A DNA stretch of 64,000 nt, from positions 8,935,001 to 8,999,000 of the forward strand of contig NC_092674.1 in NCBI RefSeq assembly GCF_964355755.1, written 5' to 3'. Made by a program: the position numbers and the translations under genes. This stretch comes from Antedon mediterranea (taxonomy: Eukaryota; Echinodermata; Crinoidea; Comatulida; Antedonidae). Shown piece by piece: positions 1 to 63,300 of the stretch. Below the pieces are notes generated by a model. The model had not been told where the DNA came from, made no database searches, and was given only the letters and a program-made list of their open reading frames with translations. Position 1 is the first letter of the stretch; each line of letters starts with the position of its first letter.

Positions 1-580
1 GTTTGTGACCAACAGTAACTAAAAGTCTCGTTTTGGAAACCATTATTAAGGGGACTCTTTCCCATGAAACAAGAGGTAATAAATGTAATAAACACTACGG
101 TCAATCCCTATTCAGGGGACGCCCCCAATAAAGGGGACATTTGTTGGGTCTTGAAGTTTTTCTATGGAATTCTACTATATCAGAATTTTGTTCAACTATT
201 ACTCAACCCATGAAGGATACCTCAATGCTCATCATCTCCACACAATACATGATGCCTATAACCCCTACACACTCTTTAGTAGAAGGCAACAAGCATAAAG
301 AACCTCATTGACCTATACCCTACACACTACAAGTTTATGGAATACATACACAAGCTTTACCATGAACATGTAGACGTACCAATGACCTTTCATATCTAAA
401 TTGTGTACAAACTTCACTTAACATAAAATTTGATCATCATCTAAATCCCCCCAGGCAATAACACGCGTCCCATTCACAAAATGTTATCCCAGACCAGGTA
501 AAATAAACGTCCTAGTTTTGTAATGTTATTTTACAAGAACTGCTGGCGGTATATAACAGAACAGGGGTCCATGTCAAACC

Positions 581-718
581 TACTTATCATCCTGTGTAGA
601 CCATACTATGAGGTCATTACTTCTTATCATCGAGTGTAGTCCACAATATGAGGTCATTACTTCTTACTATCCAGTGTAGCTAGTGTAGACCACACTATGG
701 GGTCATTACTTCTTATCA
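581..718. repeat. Three-copy imperfect tandem repeat, about 45 bp
   Basis: Three consecutive copies share a cttatcatc start, a gtgtag-ccacactatg middle and an aggtcattact end. The third has a small internal duplication of ctagtgta. No function is evident. Confidence 0.75.
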
Positions 719-1080
719 ATGATTTGATCATGTCTATTTCTAGCTATGTAGAGTATTAATGTCTATTGCCAGCTCTAGAATAATTCTACACATTTCAAGT
801 TATTTCTATTGTCTTGTTTAGTACACAATTATAAAAAAATTGGAGATCGTATCCAAGTATGCCGTTCACCGTCATGTGTTCATAGATTACCTAATTCTCG
901 GTCTGACTTGAAACAGAGTATGCATTTAGTTAGTGTACAATTTATAATATTCGCAATAAAACAATGAATGTCAAATACTATTGTGTAAAAATTAGTCTGA
1001 AATTTACGACACTAAATAAGATAATCCCACCATAATATTTATCCTTTTATAAATATCCTACTGACCTATACTGGTCTCTT

Positions 1081-1261
1081 AAGCTTGGTTCCCACTAGAA
1101 CGTAACGCAAGGACGTAAACGCAACGCAAGCGTTTTAGCCAATGACAAGCGAAGTTATAGACAGTTAGCAATCACAAGCAAATAAGCCATCGCTTGTGAT
1201 TGGTCAATTCACTTGCGTTGCGTTACATCCTTGCGTTGCGTCGCTAGTGGGAACCACGCTT
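1081..1261. mobile_element. MITE-like hairpin element, about 181 bp
   Basis: The outer ends are inverted copies: AAGCTTGGTTCCCACTAG at the left and its near-complement ending ccacgctt at the right. Inside, a GCAACGCAAGCG-type motif is inverted, with gccaatgacaagcg opposite cgcttgtgattggtc. There is no ORF. A truncated relative occurs at 32449-32482. Confidence 0.75.
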
Positions 1262-2375
1262 TACAGTATTAGAAACAGTTTTTCCTTCAATCAAAATCAC
1301 TTTCATTGTGGTATTATATTCAATAGAGGAAACAATAGCCTTTTGATTTGGTGGAAAATTAGGTGTCTTTAATTAAAAGGAGATGTACATAATTGGATGT
1401 AAACAAGACTATAAGGTCATGTCTACTAATTAAGTTATCAATCTCATATTTTCCCGAGAAAGAGGGTCACGGACGGCATCATATCATACAAAGCACATGC
1501 CTCTGTATTGAGCATCAATACCCGTAGACTATGGCTATTCAAAATATGTAAACTCAGATTGCCTACATTCCAGCTATAATCAAATTTGAAATTAGATATA
1601 AATAATCAAGGTAATATTTGATCTTTACCTCGGAGAACACATGTGAGTTGATTACTAATGTTAATAACATTAACTTTCATTTTCCACTCGCAATTCGAAT
1701 AAAGCTATTTAATTAAAAAACATCTGCAAAGGTTGATCATCAATTCTTAAACTTAATTTCACATAATTGCAACCATTTTAAATACAGGTTAACTAAACTG
1801 AGTGAATACCAAGGACTGAGCATAATCAATTATTGCTTTGCAGAACAAGAGTTTTAAATTAAAGGCTTCAAAAAGCTAGAAAAAAGGCAAAATATGGAAA
1901 TTTCCATTATTATAAAATACTGTAAATATTTTCAATAGAGGGCTCACTTCACATTTAGATCTTTTCTAAATGTAGACATCAACATTCATTTAAAGAACTG
2001 TACTGTAGATATTATCTTCAAAAATTTAACCTAGCAATTTTTTTTTAATGATGTTTGTTTGACCAATGCAGGTAATAGCATATTTAAATAGCTACCTGAG
2101 TGGGTGGGTCTCCCCATCAACAGCAAGACTGGTACCAATAGCTTAAAATACAGTTGGGGACGCCTTCAGGATCCAACGTGTCATTCCATTCATTGGCAAT
2201 AGTGTTAAAACATAACAATATTGCCCATCGCTCATTTCAAAGAAAAGTGTTAATAGAGGTGACCACTGAATAGAAAGGGTTCTACTATCTTTCATACAAA
2301 GTAAATCCATGTGAATAAGCATCCCAAGTTTTAGAATTGAGTGTGACTTATTAATTTAATTTAAGTATGACTTAC

Positions 2376-53100
<50,725 letters not shown>

Positions 53101-53129
53101 AGTAGTTTAACTCCCACAGAAATATTAAA

Positions 53130-56100
53130 CTACAAAACAAGAAAACAATTTTAATAAAAATAAATAAATAGCACACTATTACTACTATGCAAAAGTCAAT
53201 AAAAGTTAAAAATGCGAGTTTTCAAAGCTGCCTTAAAATGCTACCTGTAGGTCACCTAGGGACTAATAGGTCACTGAACTTCTGGCATCCATCCATCCAT
53301 ATCTATTTTTGGCCTTTTTAATGTATGTGGTGAATGGCAATTCATTACAAGCCTGTTTTCTACAACAAATTTATTAGCGCAGAGTGTCAGCATTCATTCA
53401 CATCATATACAGTACAGTATTTTAATTGAATTCCATTTTTGTTTTCACTTTAATGAAATTTAACTACGGTAGTTTGAAATTAGTAGTTCTATACTTTTTG
53501 CAAATCAAAAAAATTGCGCAGCCAATCAGATCTAAGGTAATGAGTTGTCACGCATTTATGAGCTCTAATCTAATGCAAATCCAACAACAACAAAAATCAC
53601 AGCTATTCGCTTTTGTTTGTACTGGAAACTAAAAGGATACTTAGTGCTTTTTTTTTTCACAGGTGAAGGAGTCTACCTAGCACTTGGTGTCTAGACACAG
53701 GATCACACACTTTCCCTATTCATTTTTCGCAATACAGTTTACATACAGAACAGTACAGAAAGAAAATACAGCAACTTTTTCTACAAAGTACAGTAGCTTC
53801 GTAGATAGAACGTAGGCTACATTGTTGGCTTCATAGGTTACATTGTTGGCTTCATAGGTTACATTGTTTGGCTTCGTAAACCTCAATAAACAACTTTCAA
53901 TAAGCTATGTTTGTAATCTTAATAAACAACCCTATGATGTTCTTAGTGAACTAACCAGGTGTGAAAATTAATATGCTAATTTTGACTGGCGGAGGACCAA
54001 GTTGTAAATTAAAAAAACAATAAGTAAAAATGGTAACAATAAATAGGAGCTGTGTATGGAATTGGAAATAACTATGCTAGCTATATTTACACCAGTATTG
54101 ATACAATAAAAAAACTATAAAAAAAACATCCCTGGTGGTAAAATGGTGATACAAAATGATGGTCAATTAAGAAGATGGTTATTTAAACAAAAAAATGTTT
54201 TCAAATAAAAAATGATACCAATGGGTTTTCCAACTTTATATTTATTGATTATATCTAGTACTCTTAGCTAGGTGCAGATGTAGCCACTTCGTTCATTTTT
54301 TCCATTGAGCCTCAAGAGAGAAGGATTATTAATATTATTAAAATCCAACTTTTATTATTTTTACTAACTGTCCTTTAGTAGCCTTTTAGTAAGTCAATTA
54401 TATTATTAGCGCTTTAGAAAATACTTTATTGTATTACGACATAACAAAACATACATACACCATTCCCAAACAAACTGGTAGGGCCTAGCTAGGCCTAATT
54501 CAAACAAGAAGAACCAACTTAATTAACTATATTATAAATACACACTTTAATTATTACCTAGGCTAGGCCCTAGGTAGCTACTAGCAAAACCGCTAGAGGG
54601 CAGCAGACATCTTTAGGGAATAGACAAGTGTGACCCTTAACCTGTTAAAAAGGGGTCAACTTGCGCATGAATTTACGAACTCTGATTGGCTATTCAGAAA
54701 AAACGAATGACTGTACGATCTTTTCCGGAAAATTCCGATGAAAAATTTGAAATTTCTTTGCCCACATGTCTTCGCGATGACATTTTATTTTGGGCTCGAA
54801 ATGTTAGTAAAATCAGAAAAAATCGAAAACATGCCTAATATTTTGGGATTTTGCTTATATATTTTAGATATATTTATATTTTAACAGTGTACGCCTTTGG
54901 TTTTACATAAATATCACCTATATTGGATCACAAAAGGTTTTTAATCACCTGATGCTAGGTGAGTAAGCAATTCTAGGCCGCGAAGTGCCTGATGACGTCA
55001 TCACACAGCCTGGCTGAGGTGGGGGTATTCCTCCGGGACATTCGCGCAGTCCGGGGAGAGGGTAAACATAAAATAAGTACTTTCTATCTTATTTTTGTGA
55101 TTTTGACACAATTTCCAAACAAAATGTGGTATTATGCAAATATATATTTGTCACCATCAACTTTCTAATTAAAAATATGTTCATAAAATGTATTTATATG
55201 TGTTTTAGTAGTATTTTCACCCAGTGACTATTTGTGTACAAGGTCACAAACGCGGGGTGGGGATTCCTATGTAAACAAAGGATAGTGATGGTGCCAAATT
55301 TTTACACCTTATTTTATTCATAACTTTCGAAATACTCAATCAATTTTGTTGATTTAAAGTTTAAAATGCTTACGATTACATACTCTTTCAAACTGAACAC
55401 TATTCAAATGCAGAAAGATAAATTGAAAAATATATGCCAGTCCCTACCCTAGGCAGTATTCTGGTCAGCTGAATTGTCATAAATAAATGGCCCACATGTC
55501 CCTTTTTGTTGATACTTTGTTAGTGTCGCAGAAGTGAGGTTATTGTCATGAGCAAAAACTCAAACCATCATCGTATCGAACGTTATTATTTTTGACACAA
55601 GCCAGGCCAGGCATGCAGAGGGTGGCGCAGTGCAGTGCAGTCAGTTATAAACCGAGCGAGCCTACCAAACCTAGTTTAGGCCTAGCCTAAAAGGTAAAAT
55701 GACTATCAATAACTTTTTGTTTTATGCTACAAATTGGTCATACTTACATTCTAAAAAATACTATATCGTCTGTTTTACAGACTTCACCTATAATGAACGA
55801 TCTTAATAAATTCCTTTATAGAACATACAAAGTTATACTCGGTACAACATCGAAAAATTGTATAAGAAATTTAGTGCACACACAGGGGCTGGGCAATTAT
55901 AGCACGCATGCGTAGCGACCTCTGGAGTATGATGGGATAGTGGTATTTTGTAGACGTTTGTAATAAAAGACTAATAACTTTATATCCACGTAAGAGGGCT
56001 ATTACTCTCTGGAAACAAAGACACTATCTTTGCCGGAAAGCACTCAGAAACTGAGTGAAGTACTTCAACATTTTTGTCAGAGATGGAGCATGTTGAAAGA

Positions 56101-56237
56101 TACATGTTTTGTCTTTAGGTATTATAATGGTTCAAATCCTGCTGGGATTTATAATTTTTGATTTATATTATTATTATTCATTATTTAATTTATGTTTATT
56201 ATTATTTGATATTATATTATTCGTACAATTATTGTTT
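53130..56237. promoter_or_regulatory. CASK 5' flank: presumed 5' UTR intron and promoter region
   Basis: Upstream of the first coding exon. No coding sequence is recognised. A 22-bp repeat (ttggcttcataggttacatt) occurs three times near 53825-53880. The stretch 54590-55080 is less AT-rich than its surroundings, with a CRE palindrome, and 55600-55690 carries a GC-richer patch (gcgcagtgcagtgcagtcag). A transcription start is likely in this span, but its position cannot be fixed. Confidence 0.4.
54993..55000. promoter_or_regulatory. Perfect CRE palindrome TGACGTCA
   Basis: A full 8-bp cAMP-response element lies in a CG-containing context (cgaagtgcctgatgacgtca), about 1.9 kb upstream of the CASK start codon. 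Such sites bind CREB/ATF factors. Proximity to the true promoter is inferred. Confidence 0.4.
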
Positions 56238-56318
56238 TTTTAAGTCCTTATCTAAGACAACTTGTTCTACCACCAACAAGAAAAAAACAATGGTCTTAAC
56301 AGCTTGGCCACTCGACTG
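56238..56318 (-). repeat. SINE family B fragment
   Basis: The plus-strand taagtccttatctaagacaa and cttgttctacca match the SINE B body. A head fragment (tcttaacagcttggccactc) follows with the middle deleted. Confidence 0.65.
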
Positions 56319-58227
56319 ATGTGTTGGTACATGTCAAAGCATATGTCCATGTCAAATTTTGCCAAGTAATCAAATTCAGTCAGTTGATTTCCCTTTCTTT
56401 CCAACAATTGAATTGCTACAATAATAGTTGCAAACGACAAATCAGATTTCCTCCAAACTCTGTCAGTATGACTGACACCACAAAACTATGGTCATTTTGA
56501 TGGTCCAAATACACTCAATAACAATCAATGACACAAAATAAAAAGTTCATTTTTCAAACTCAATATATTTATTTCATATACATTATGCTTATAGTAATAC
56601 ATTAAATAAATAATATATATTTCTTTTAACTTATTAAAACTGTCACTGTTACAGTATGCATCACCATCGTAGCAGCAATGATAAATGTAATACTTTTTTT
56701 TTATCTAATACTTTAAATTTTGCAGGTTACTAAAATGCCACTAATGACATACTTTGGTCTTAAACACTTTGTTAATAAATTTAAATCTAACGAAACAACA
56801 ACAAAAAAACCTCAATCGATATAAAAAAAAACATTAGATCAAGTTAAAAACCATTAACTTTTAGATATTTGTGAACAAACTTGGATCCAAGAGATATTAA
56901 TATATAATAAGGAAATGTATATATATATATATGTAATCATAATTTTCAATCATATTGAGACTAGATATAGATATATAAAACCCTTCATCAAACATATGAA
57001 ACTCATTTTTAATTCTCTTCTCCCTTTTATTCTGAAATAGTACAGAAGTACACAAATCAAAGAGGATGACAGTTGATATTGACATGAAATAATTGTTTGT
57101 TCCCGTGTTTGTTCAACTAGTAGGGGCCGAAGCATGTGAATGGAAATGAAGCTTTTTACTGTTCCGTCAACAAGCCTATAAGCAATGTTTAAACAAAATT
57201 AAATTTAACATTCTAAAAACTAAAATAAAATAATATAATAATGTCTAAATCTGTTCTTATAAATTAATGGCAAGTAGGTTAACTTCTTAAATTATATAAT
57301 TTAAAAAAACATTTATATAAAAAGTATTACACATTATTGGTTGAACTATCTATTCTTTAGTAGAATAATATATGGTTATAAAAAAATACTTAAAACTTTA
57401 CAATTACCCTTTGAGTCATAAAAAAACTATGTTTTTCAAATTTAGTTTACGTTTCAGTTTTATTCCGCAGCATAACAAAACAATTTTTGGCTGCGGAAAC
57501 TTAGAAGAAATCCGGAATCCACATACATGATATTTGCCTAAATACAGCAGAATATGGGTGTTAGGACACCCATATTCTGGGAAAACTATCCGAATGAACA
57601 GGAGCTAATATAGATTATAGCACTATGGTAATACCCTATTCAGACCTTATTCAGGGGACATCTCTATTAAAGAGACACTATGTTAGGTATTGAAGGTGTC
57701 CCCCTTCTGTATAAACTCTTTCTTAATAAATCTATATTTGTGCTATATAAAATGCACTGACTACCAAAACAAAAAACAAAACAAAAACAACCAGTATAAA
57801 GAAACATAAAAACAATTTTAAATTCCTACAAAACTAAAGAAAAAAAATGTCCAAAAACATACACATTCAACAATATTTATATACCACACCTAAAGCAGTA
57901 AGATAACAATATAAACTTTAATTATATATTATATGATTTTTATATGTTTATCCTTTTAAATGTTTATATTTTCAATAAATGTTATGAAGAACTCAGACAC
58001 GTTTTGTATCTATCTTATCCTACACCTATAATACTGAAGAAGGCTACTACTAAGTTCTGGTACGATTGAAGGGATGAGAGAACCATAGCTGCAGTGAGTC
58101 GCTCTAAGCACAAGTGATAAAACAGCATTTGATTTAAACTAACAACCTCATACAGTACAGTAAAAAAAAGTTTTAAAAAAAAGTTTTAAAGTAACTATAA
58201 ATATTGTTAAATTACCAAATTTGTCGA

Positions 58228-58300
58228 GTTCAATTGCCGAGTGGTTAAGCACTGTACCACAGAGCCATAATATCAGCACAGGTTTACAACATTCCTCGGC
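58228..58300 (+). repeat. tRNA-like fragment (A-box only)
   Basis: The sequence ttgccgagtggttaagcact is a tRNA-Leu/Ser-type A-box. The B-box (ggtttacaaca) is decayed. It is probably a SINE head remnant and not an active tRNA gene. Confidence 0.4.
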
Positions 58301-59936
58301 AATAGTTTTGAATAAAAGTTCTTAACTGGAGAACCAGAGTACACTTCTGTATTGTATGTACTTAACCATTGCATCTCTTGAAGTGTATGGCATTACTCCC
58401 GTGTTCTGGTCCTATATAGCTCCTTATCATCGCATTTGAGCTACAGCCCTAGCAGTTAAATCAATTCGTTACAGAAACCACAATCGTGGTGTAAACTAAC
58501 TAATAATCAAATTCTAAGTCAAATTTAAGTTATAGTATTCAATTGCACTACATACTGCAAGACAATGCAGAAAATGATCAAATAAGACAAAGTGGGAATT
58601 CCATTAATAGACCACCAAAAGACAATGACGTAATGATGTCACAATCTTTGAGCCACTGGCTGGCATTTAAACATTTTTACATTACTAAATATGTTTAGCC
58701 ACATTCCAAGATTTTTATCTTTTACTAAACATCATTGTTGAACAAAGTTGTTTTTTAAAAAATCAATTAAATCAACTATTCTACACTAATTGTAATTCAC
58801 TCAATGGCTCTGATTTAGTAGCTTCCATTCACTCTCTGCAAATCATAGATATAGTTCTGTAAATACTGCAAATTTGGAAAAAGTTTCAGAATTAAAAAAA
58901 AGGGAGGAGGTACCAGTTATAATGACCGAGTTTGGAGGTACCAGTTGTAATGACCGAGTTTGGAGGAAATCAGATTTGTCCTCTGCAACTAGTGGCATTT
59001 TAAAATATTCCCAGAAAGAAGAATAACCAGGCTAAAAAACAGGGATTTGAATGAAATGTCAGATATTAATTTGATGTGAGAAATGCAGGTGGTCCATCAT
59101 CATTGTCACTATTGTCAAATCTGTTACTACCTTGTTTAGCCAAATAAATAAACTCTATATAACTATCTTAAATAAATAATTTCATAAATTTTAAAGCAGC
59201 GATACCAATATATAATTTATCTTAAATAAATCGTAAATCTAAAATATCAACGATTGCGTTCTGTTCTAGTCATTGCAGATTGAATTATATAGGCAGAGTC
59301 AAATACTAGTTAAAGGCTTCATAAACACACATTATATACTTTCAAATATCATAATATATGAATGACCGAGTATAATTCAATGCTCAAGTAAAATCCCACC
59401 ACTAATTTTTTGACTACTCTGGAATACCAGTAACCAAATCACAGTTGGTCTACCAGAAGTAACCAGATCCTAGTTAAAACCAGTTAATTCAACTGGTTTC
59501 AACTGGAATTTTCTCCTAAAAAATTCCATTGGAATGAATTTCCCAAAAATATCATACTCGGCCATCCTGAATCGATACTTGGTCATATAATCTAATATAC
59601 CCATTTAAACAATTTTGGATGGAAGATCATTTTTTACATTAATTTATTTACAGCTACAGTGTTCTTTCCACCCAAGCACCATGGTGGTGAGAACTCCCTA
59701 GGTCATTTTTCTAAAACCAATAAATCCTAATTTCCTTACTAGATATGATGACTATGACATTTCATCTCCTGACATCCAAGGTAAATAAATAATTAATAAT
59801 TATTATTACTAATAATTAAACTGGGCAATGTTAAATATTTTTCCAACATGTAATCAATTGTAAGTTTTTAACCATTATTTTTAGAGCACCAGTTATTCAA
59901 TTTGTTTCTGCTTCCAAGAAATTTCGTAATAAGTAA

Positions 59937-59942
59937 TTTATT
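59937..59942 (-). terminator. Candidate polyadenylation signal of the UNC80-like gene
   Basis: An AATAAA hexamer reads on the minus strand about 240 nt downstream of the TAA stop, a plausible 3' UTR length. In AT-rich sequence the hexamer is common by chance, so the assignment is tentative. Confidence 0.3.
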
Positions 59943-60184
59943 CACACACTTTTTAACCAGTTAATTACTTGCAGAAGAGAAATTACAAGAGAAATAGGAA
60001 GACTGTCAGGCTTGCAAGAGAAGCAGGGACACTCTCAAACTTGCAAAAGAAAAAGGTTGTTATTCAGAGTTTCAAACTATTATGCTCAACCTTAAAGCAC
60101 AGGAGTTATTGATCAAGGTATAGTAGAGGTGTCATCAGACACAGTGCTTGATGCTTGGAGAGAACACTACAGATACAATGTTTC

Positions 60185-60369
60185 TTAAGTTATTTTAACA
60201 TTGTCTACACCATTCTCTTTTGTGTTACTAATGATAATGACTTCTGATAGTAGTGCACTTGCTTCCGAGTATTCTTCATCATTGTTACCTAGCGCATGCT
60301 GCTTTACTCCCAGCAGCAAGCAAGACTCGGTAGCACTCTCATCATCTTCCTCTTTTTCTTGAACATCAT
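60185..60369 (-). CDS. UNC80: UNC80-like terminal exon with stop codon
   Basis: This exon follows an AG acceptor at 60371-60370 and encodes DVQEKEEDDESATESCLLLG, then VKQHALGNNDEEYSEASALL, then SEVIIISNTKENGVDNVKIT. The TAA stop is at 60187-60185. Phase joins cleanly to the preceding exon, and no further exon is needed. Confidence 0.78.
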
Positions 60370-63300
60370 CTTCAAAAATAGAAAAAAAGTGACAACTTTA
60401 ACTACTTGTGAAAAGATGTTGATTGGATAAAAAGTCTAATTGCTGCGATAGAATTGCCAGGATTTCCACTTGTGTTAACTACCAATTACAGTACAGTATA
60501 ATTCTACAGTATCATAGGCAATGTATCTCATATAAGGCCTGTACTTAATAAGGTTAATTTAAACTAATAATGGTCCATGATATAGCTGTTTTGGCAATTT
60601 TGTAAACTCTAGCAGATTTGATTATCATTATTTTCTTTTAAAAAATATTTTCAAAAACATTTTATAATTGTACGAATTTGGTGTGAACTGAACCCATTTT
60701 TCTCAGGGCACTGGAGCGAATCTGGGAGCAGTGTGAAAGCAGCTTTACCTGGTATGCAATCTTCCTGTAAAGTTTCCATACTCCTGGTCAGTGCATCTGA
60801 TCGAAGTCGCCTTGTACTCGCTCTGTTACTTGGTATTTTCTTAATTCGGCGTTGGAATTTCTTTCCTGGGGAGTTGTTAGGTGTCTCCACATTAGCCACA
60901 GGGGATGATTGAGGGCTTTCTTCAGTTTCAAGTCTTTCTTCTTGTTTTACCTGCTCCACAGTATCTACTGTATCCGTTGACGGTTTCTCCAGGTTTTCAC
61001 GGAAGACCTCTGTAAGTTCCATTGTGTTATCACGTCCACCACGCACCGAGTGGCGTACACGTCTTGTACTCTGCTTGGGGCGTTTAGTGGTTGTGCGAAT
61101 AGTAGCTGAAAATTTAATATTATATCATTTTTTTTAATTAGATATACTTATATATCGCACATTTTCAATCGCAATATACAATTTATTTTATCTAAAGGTG
61201 AACTTTCTACTTACTTTTTCTTGTAAATCTGTCTTTCAATGATGTTTTTCGTAAAAATGGCGGTGTTCTACCCGTCTTAGACTGATAGTTGGTCTCCATA
61301 ATTTCATCTGTCATTTTTGTGTGATCTAAAAGTACATGATTATGAATAATTATAATAGCATCTTTTTAAATCTTTCATTGGGGATATATTTTCCACAATG
61401 CACATCAAGCATGACATTTTGGAAAGAGTCTAACATTCCTCTCTCTTAGCATAAGACCCAAAAAGAAACATGCTTGTTAAGCGTCACCGGACACTCTTGA
61501 TTATACAGCCGCCTTTCTTCTTTTTTTCCCCCATATACGACGAAAAGTTCCGTGGCCCGGCCAAGCCCCAGAGGGATGTTGCATCTCATGAAACATTTCG
61601 TCCTATGAGACGTTTTTTTACCCCTGAGTCGCTGCAGCCCATTCGATTGTGTTTTAAAGTGCAAACAAATATATCAACGGTAGCGGTACCTGTACAGTTT
61701 ACAACAATTGATAAATTGTATTTGCGATACTCTATGTTTTGAATAAATGATACACTTCTCTTCTCTTGTTTATTTAATATTCTACTGTGAACAACTGGCG
61801 ATTGAAACATTAGCCCGCTCGCGACCGGGAACCAGAATAAAGCACGATCCAGCGAGTTAAAAATGTTTGTGTGGCGGTTTATTAACCATGTGAGAATGAC
61901 AGCGAGTGCGTATCTAATGATGTACAAGGCGGTGATCGCGCAAAAATATACCTCCATAAAAAGTTTAAACAGAAAAAAAACCTCCCCCCTCCCCTGAAAG
62001 TTTATGAGGGTGTGATGCTTAACAAGTATTTTTTTTCTTTGGCCTAATCTAGCATTACATGTTGTTTACTAAAGATGTTGATGCTCAAGAATAGCAACCT
62101 CTATGGTTTAATAAAGTTGTTTAATAATGTTTTTTTGATGTTTCTTCATTCAAATGTACTCACCTCTTGGTACATACATATGGTCTCTAAGATATCGAAC
62201 CTCTTGAGCCAATTCTGTGAGTGTATCTCGCTTTGATTTAGGTTGCGGTACAAAATGACATCTCAATTTCTTGGCAATGTATTGTTGAAAAGTTATCTCA
62301 GCTTCAGTCTCACAGATCATCTTTAACATCTATAAGAAAAATTAAAATATAAACAAAATATGATTTGTGAAAAAAAAAAATACTTTGTGAAAAAAATATA
62401 CATTTATATACTCTATAGATATAAAGTAAAAACACAGACTATAAGAGTTACCACCGCTTCACTAAAGGATCATAACAACATTTTAGTACTGCGGTTACAT
62501 TTTGTTTAACTTATTTATGCCATTATTTGGGATGCCTTCCTTGGGGTAGTCATACACACTGTTTAGTTTTAACCAACTTCATTCTATTCCTACATTACTG
62601 CAATAAAAAATGTGGTTACTGCAGTACCAGTAGAAAAATTATACTTTAATTACCTTGAATGCAATATATGGCTGCAACATAATGTAAAGAGGTGTTCGGA
62701 CAGTGAGAACGAAATCCAAGAAACTCCACAAGGCATCCCCACCAAGCATTTTGGAGCCCATTTCTTTGATTGTGTTAGATATGCGATACCAGTCTGAGCC
62801 AAGTTGTTTCTCGAAACACACGATCATGATTTTCAAACCTTCAATTGAAACAAAATTATCTTCATTAATGCTTATTTAACATAAAAATTAAATGTGTCTT
62901 TGGTACACTTAAATCGAAATAATTAAAATAATAATAATCAATGATTATTTTTAATAGAGTTAATTTTCATACCAAGAAATGCTGCCTCGTACAATGATTC
63001 TGACACAGGCGCATTTGGGTCACGGTACGTTATGCCTGAATGACTTGGTAAGTCTGAGAATGACGATGCGTGATGATGATGATGCTTCGTGGACGTTGGT
63101 ATACGTTGCTTATTCGGTGGGAGTAACGCATAAATTATCATACTCAGCGCAAACGAAACATCCTTTTCTCGAATCTTTGGCGAGTCTGAAGATAAAAGAG
63201 AATTATTTAAAAAGCACTGGTATGCCATTCTATGAAAAATTGTGTGACGTAAGTTTTTTCCACATCCAAATGGTATATAAATGTTATCAATAATTCCTGC

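Larger units (their letters stand above)
1..2375. other. CASK intron 11 (partial), non-coding
   Basis: AT-rich intron sequence downstream of exon 11. It holds a fragment of the AGGGGACA dyad repeat (about 40-170), a three-copy tandem repeat (581-718) and a hairpin MITE (1081-1261). I see no exon or RNA gene in the rest. Confidence 0.7.
56319..60184. other. Intergenic region and UNC80-like 3' UTR
   Basis: AT-rich sequence. It holds a dyad-repeat copy (57640-57715), a tRNA-like fragment (58228-58300), a 26-bp repeat (gaggtaccagttgtaatgac, two copies near 58910-58965) and a candidate poly(A) signal (59937-59942). No other gene is seen. Confidence 0.55.

Noticed and set aside
61446-61957. ORFs on both strands inside the UNC80-like intron
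   Set aside because: They overlap each other in opposite strands, resemble no known protein and lie within an inverted-repeat element.
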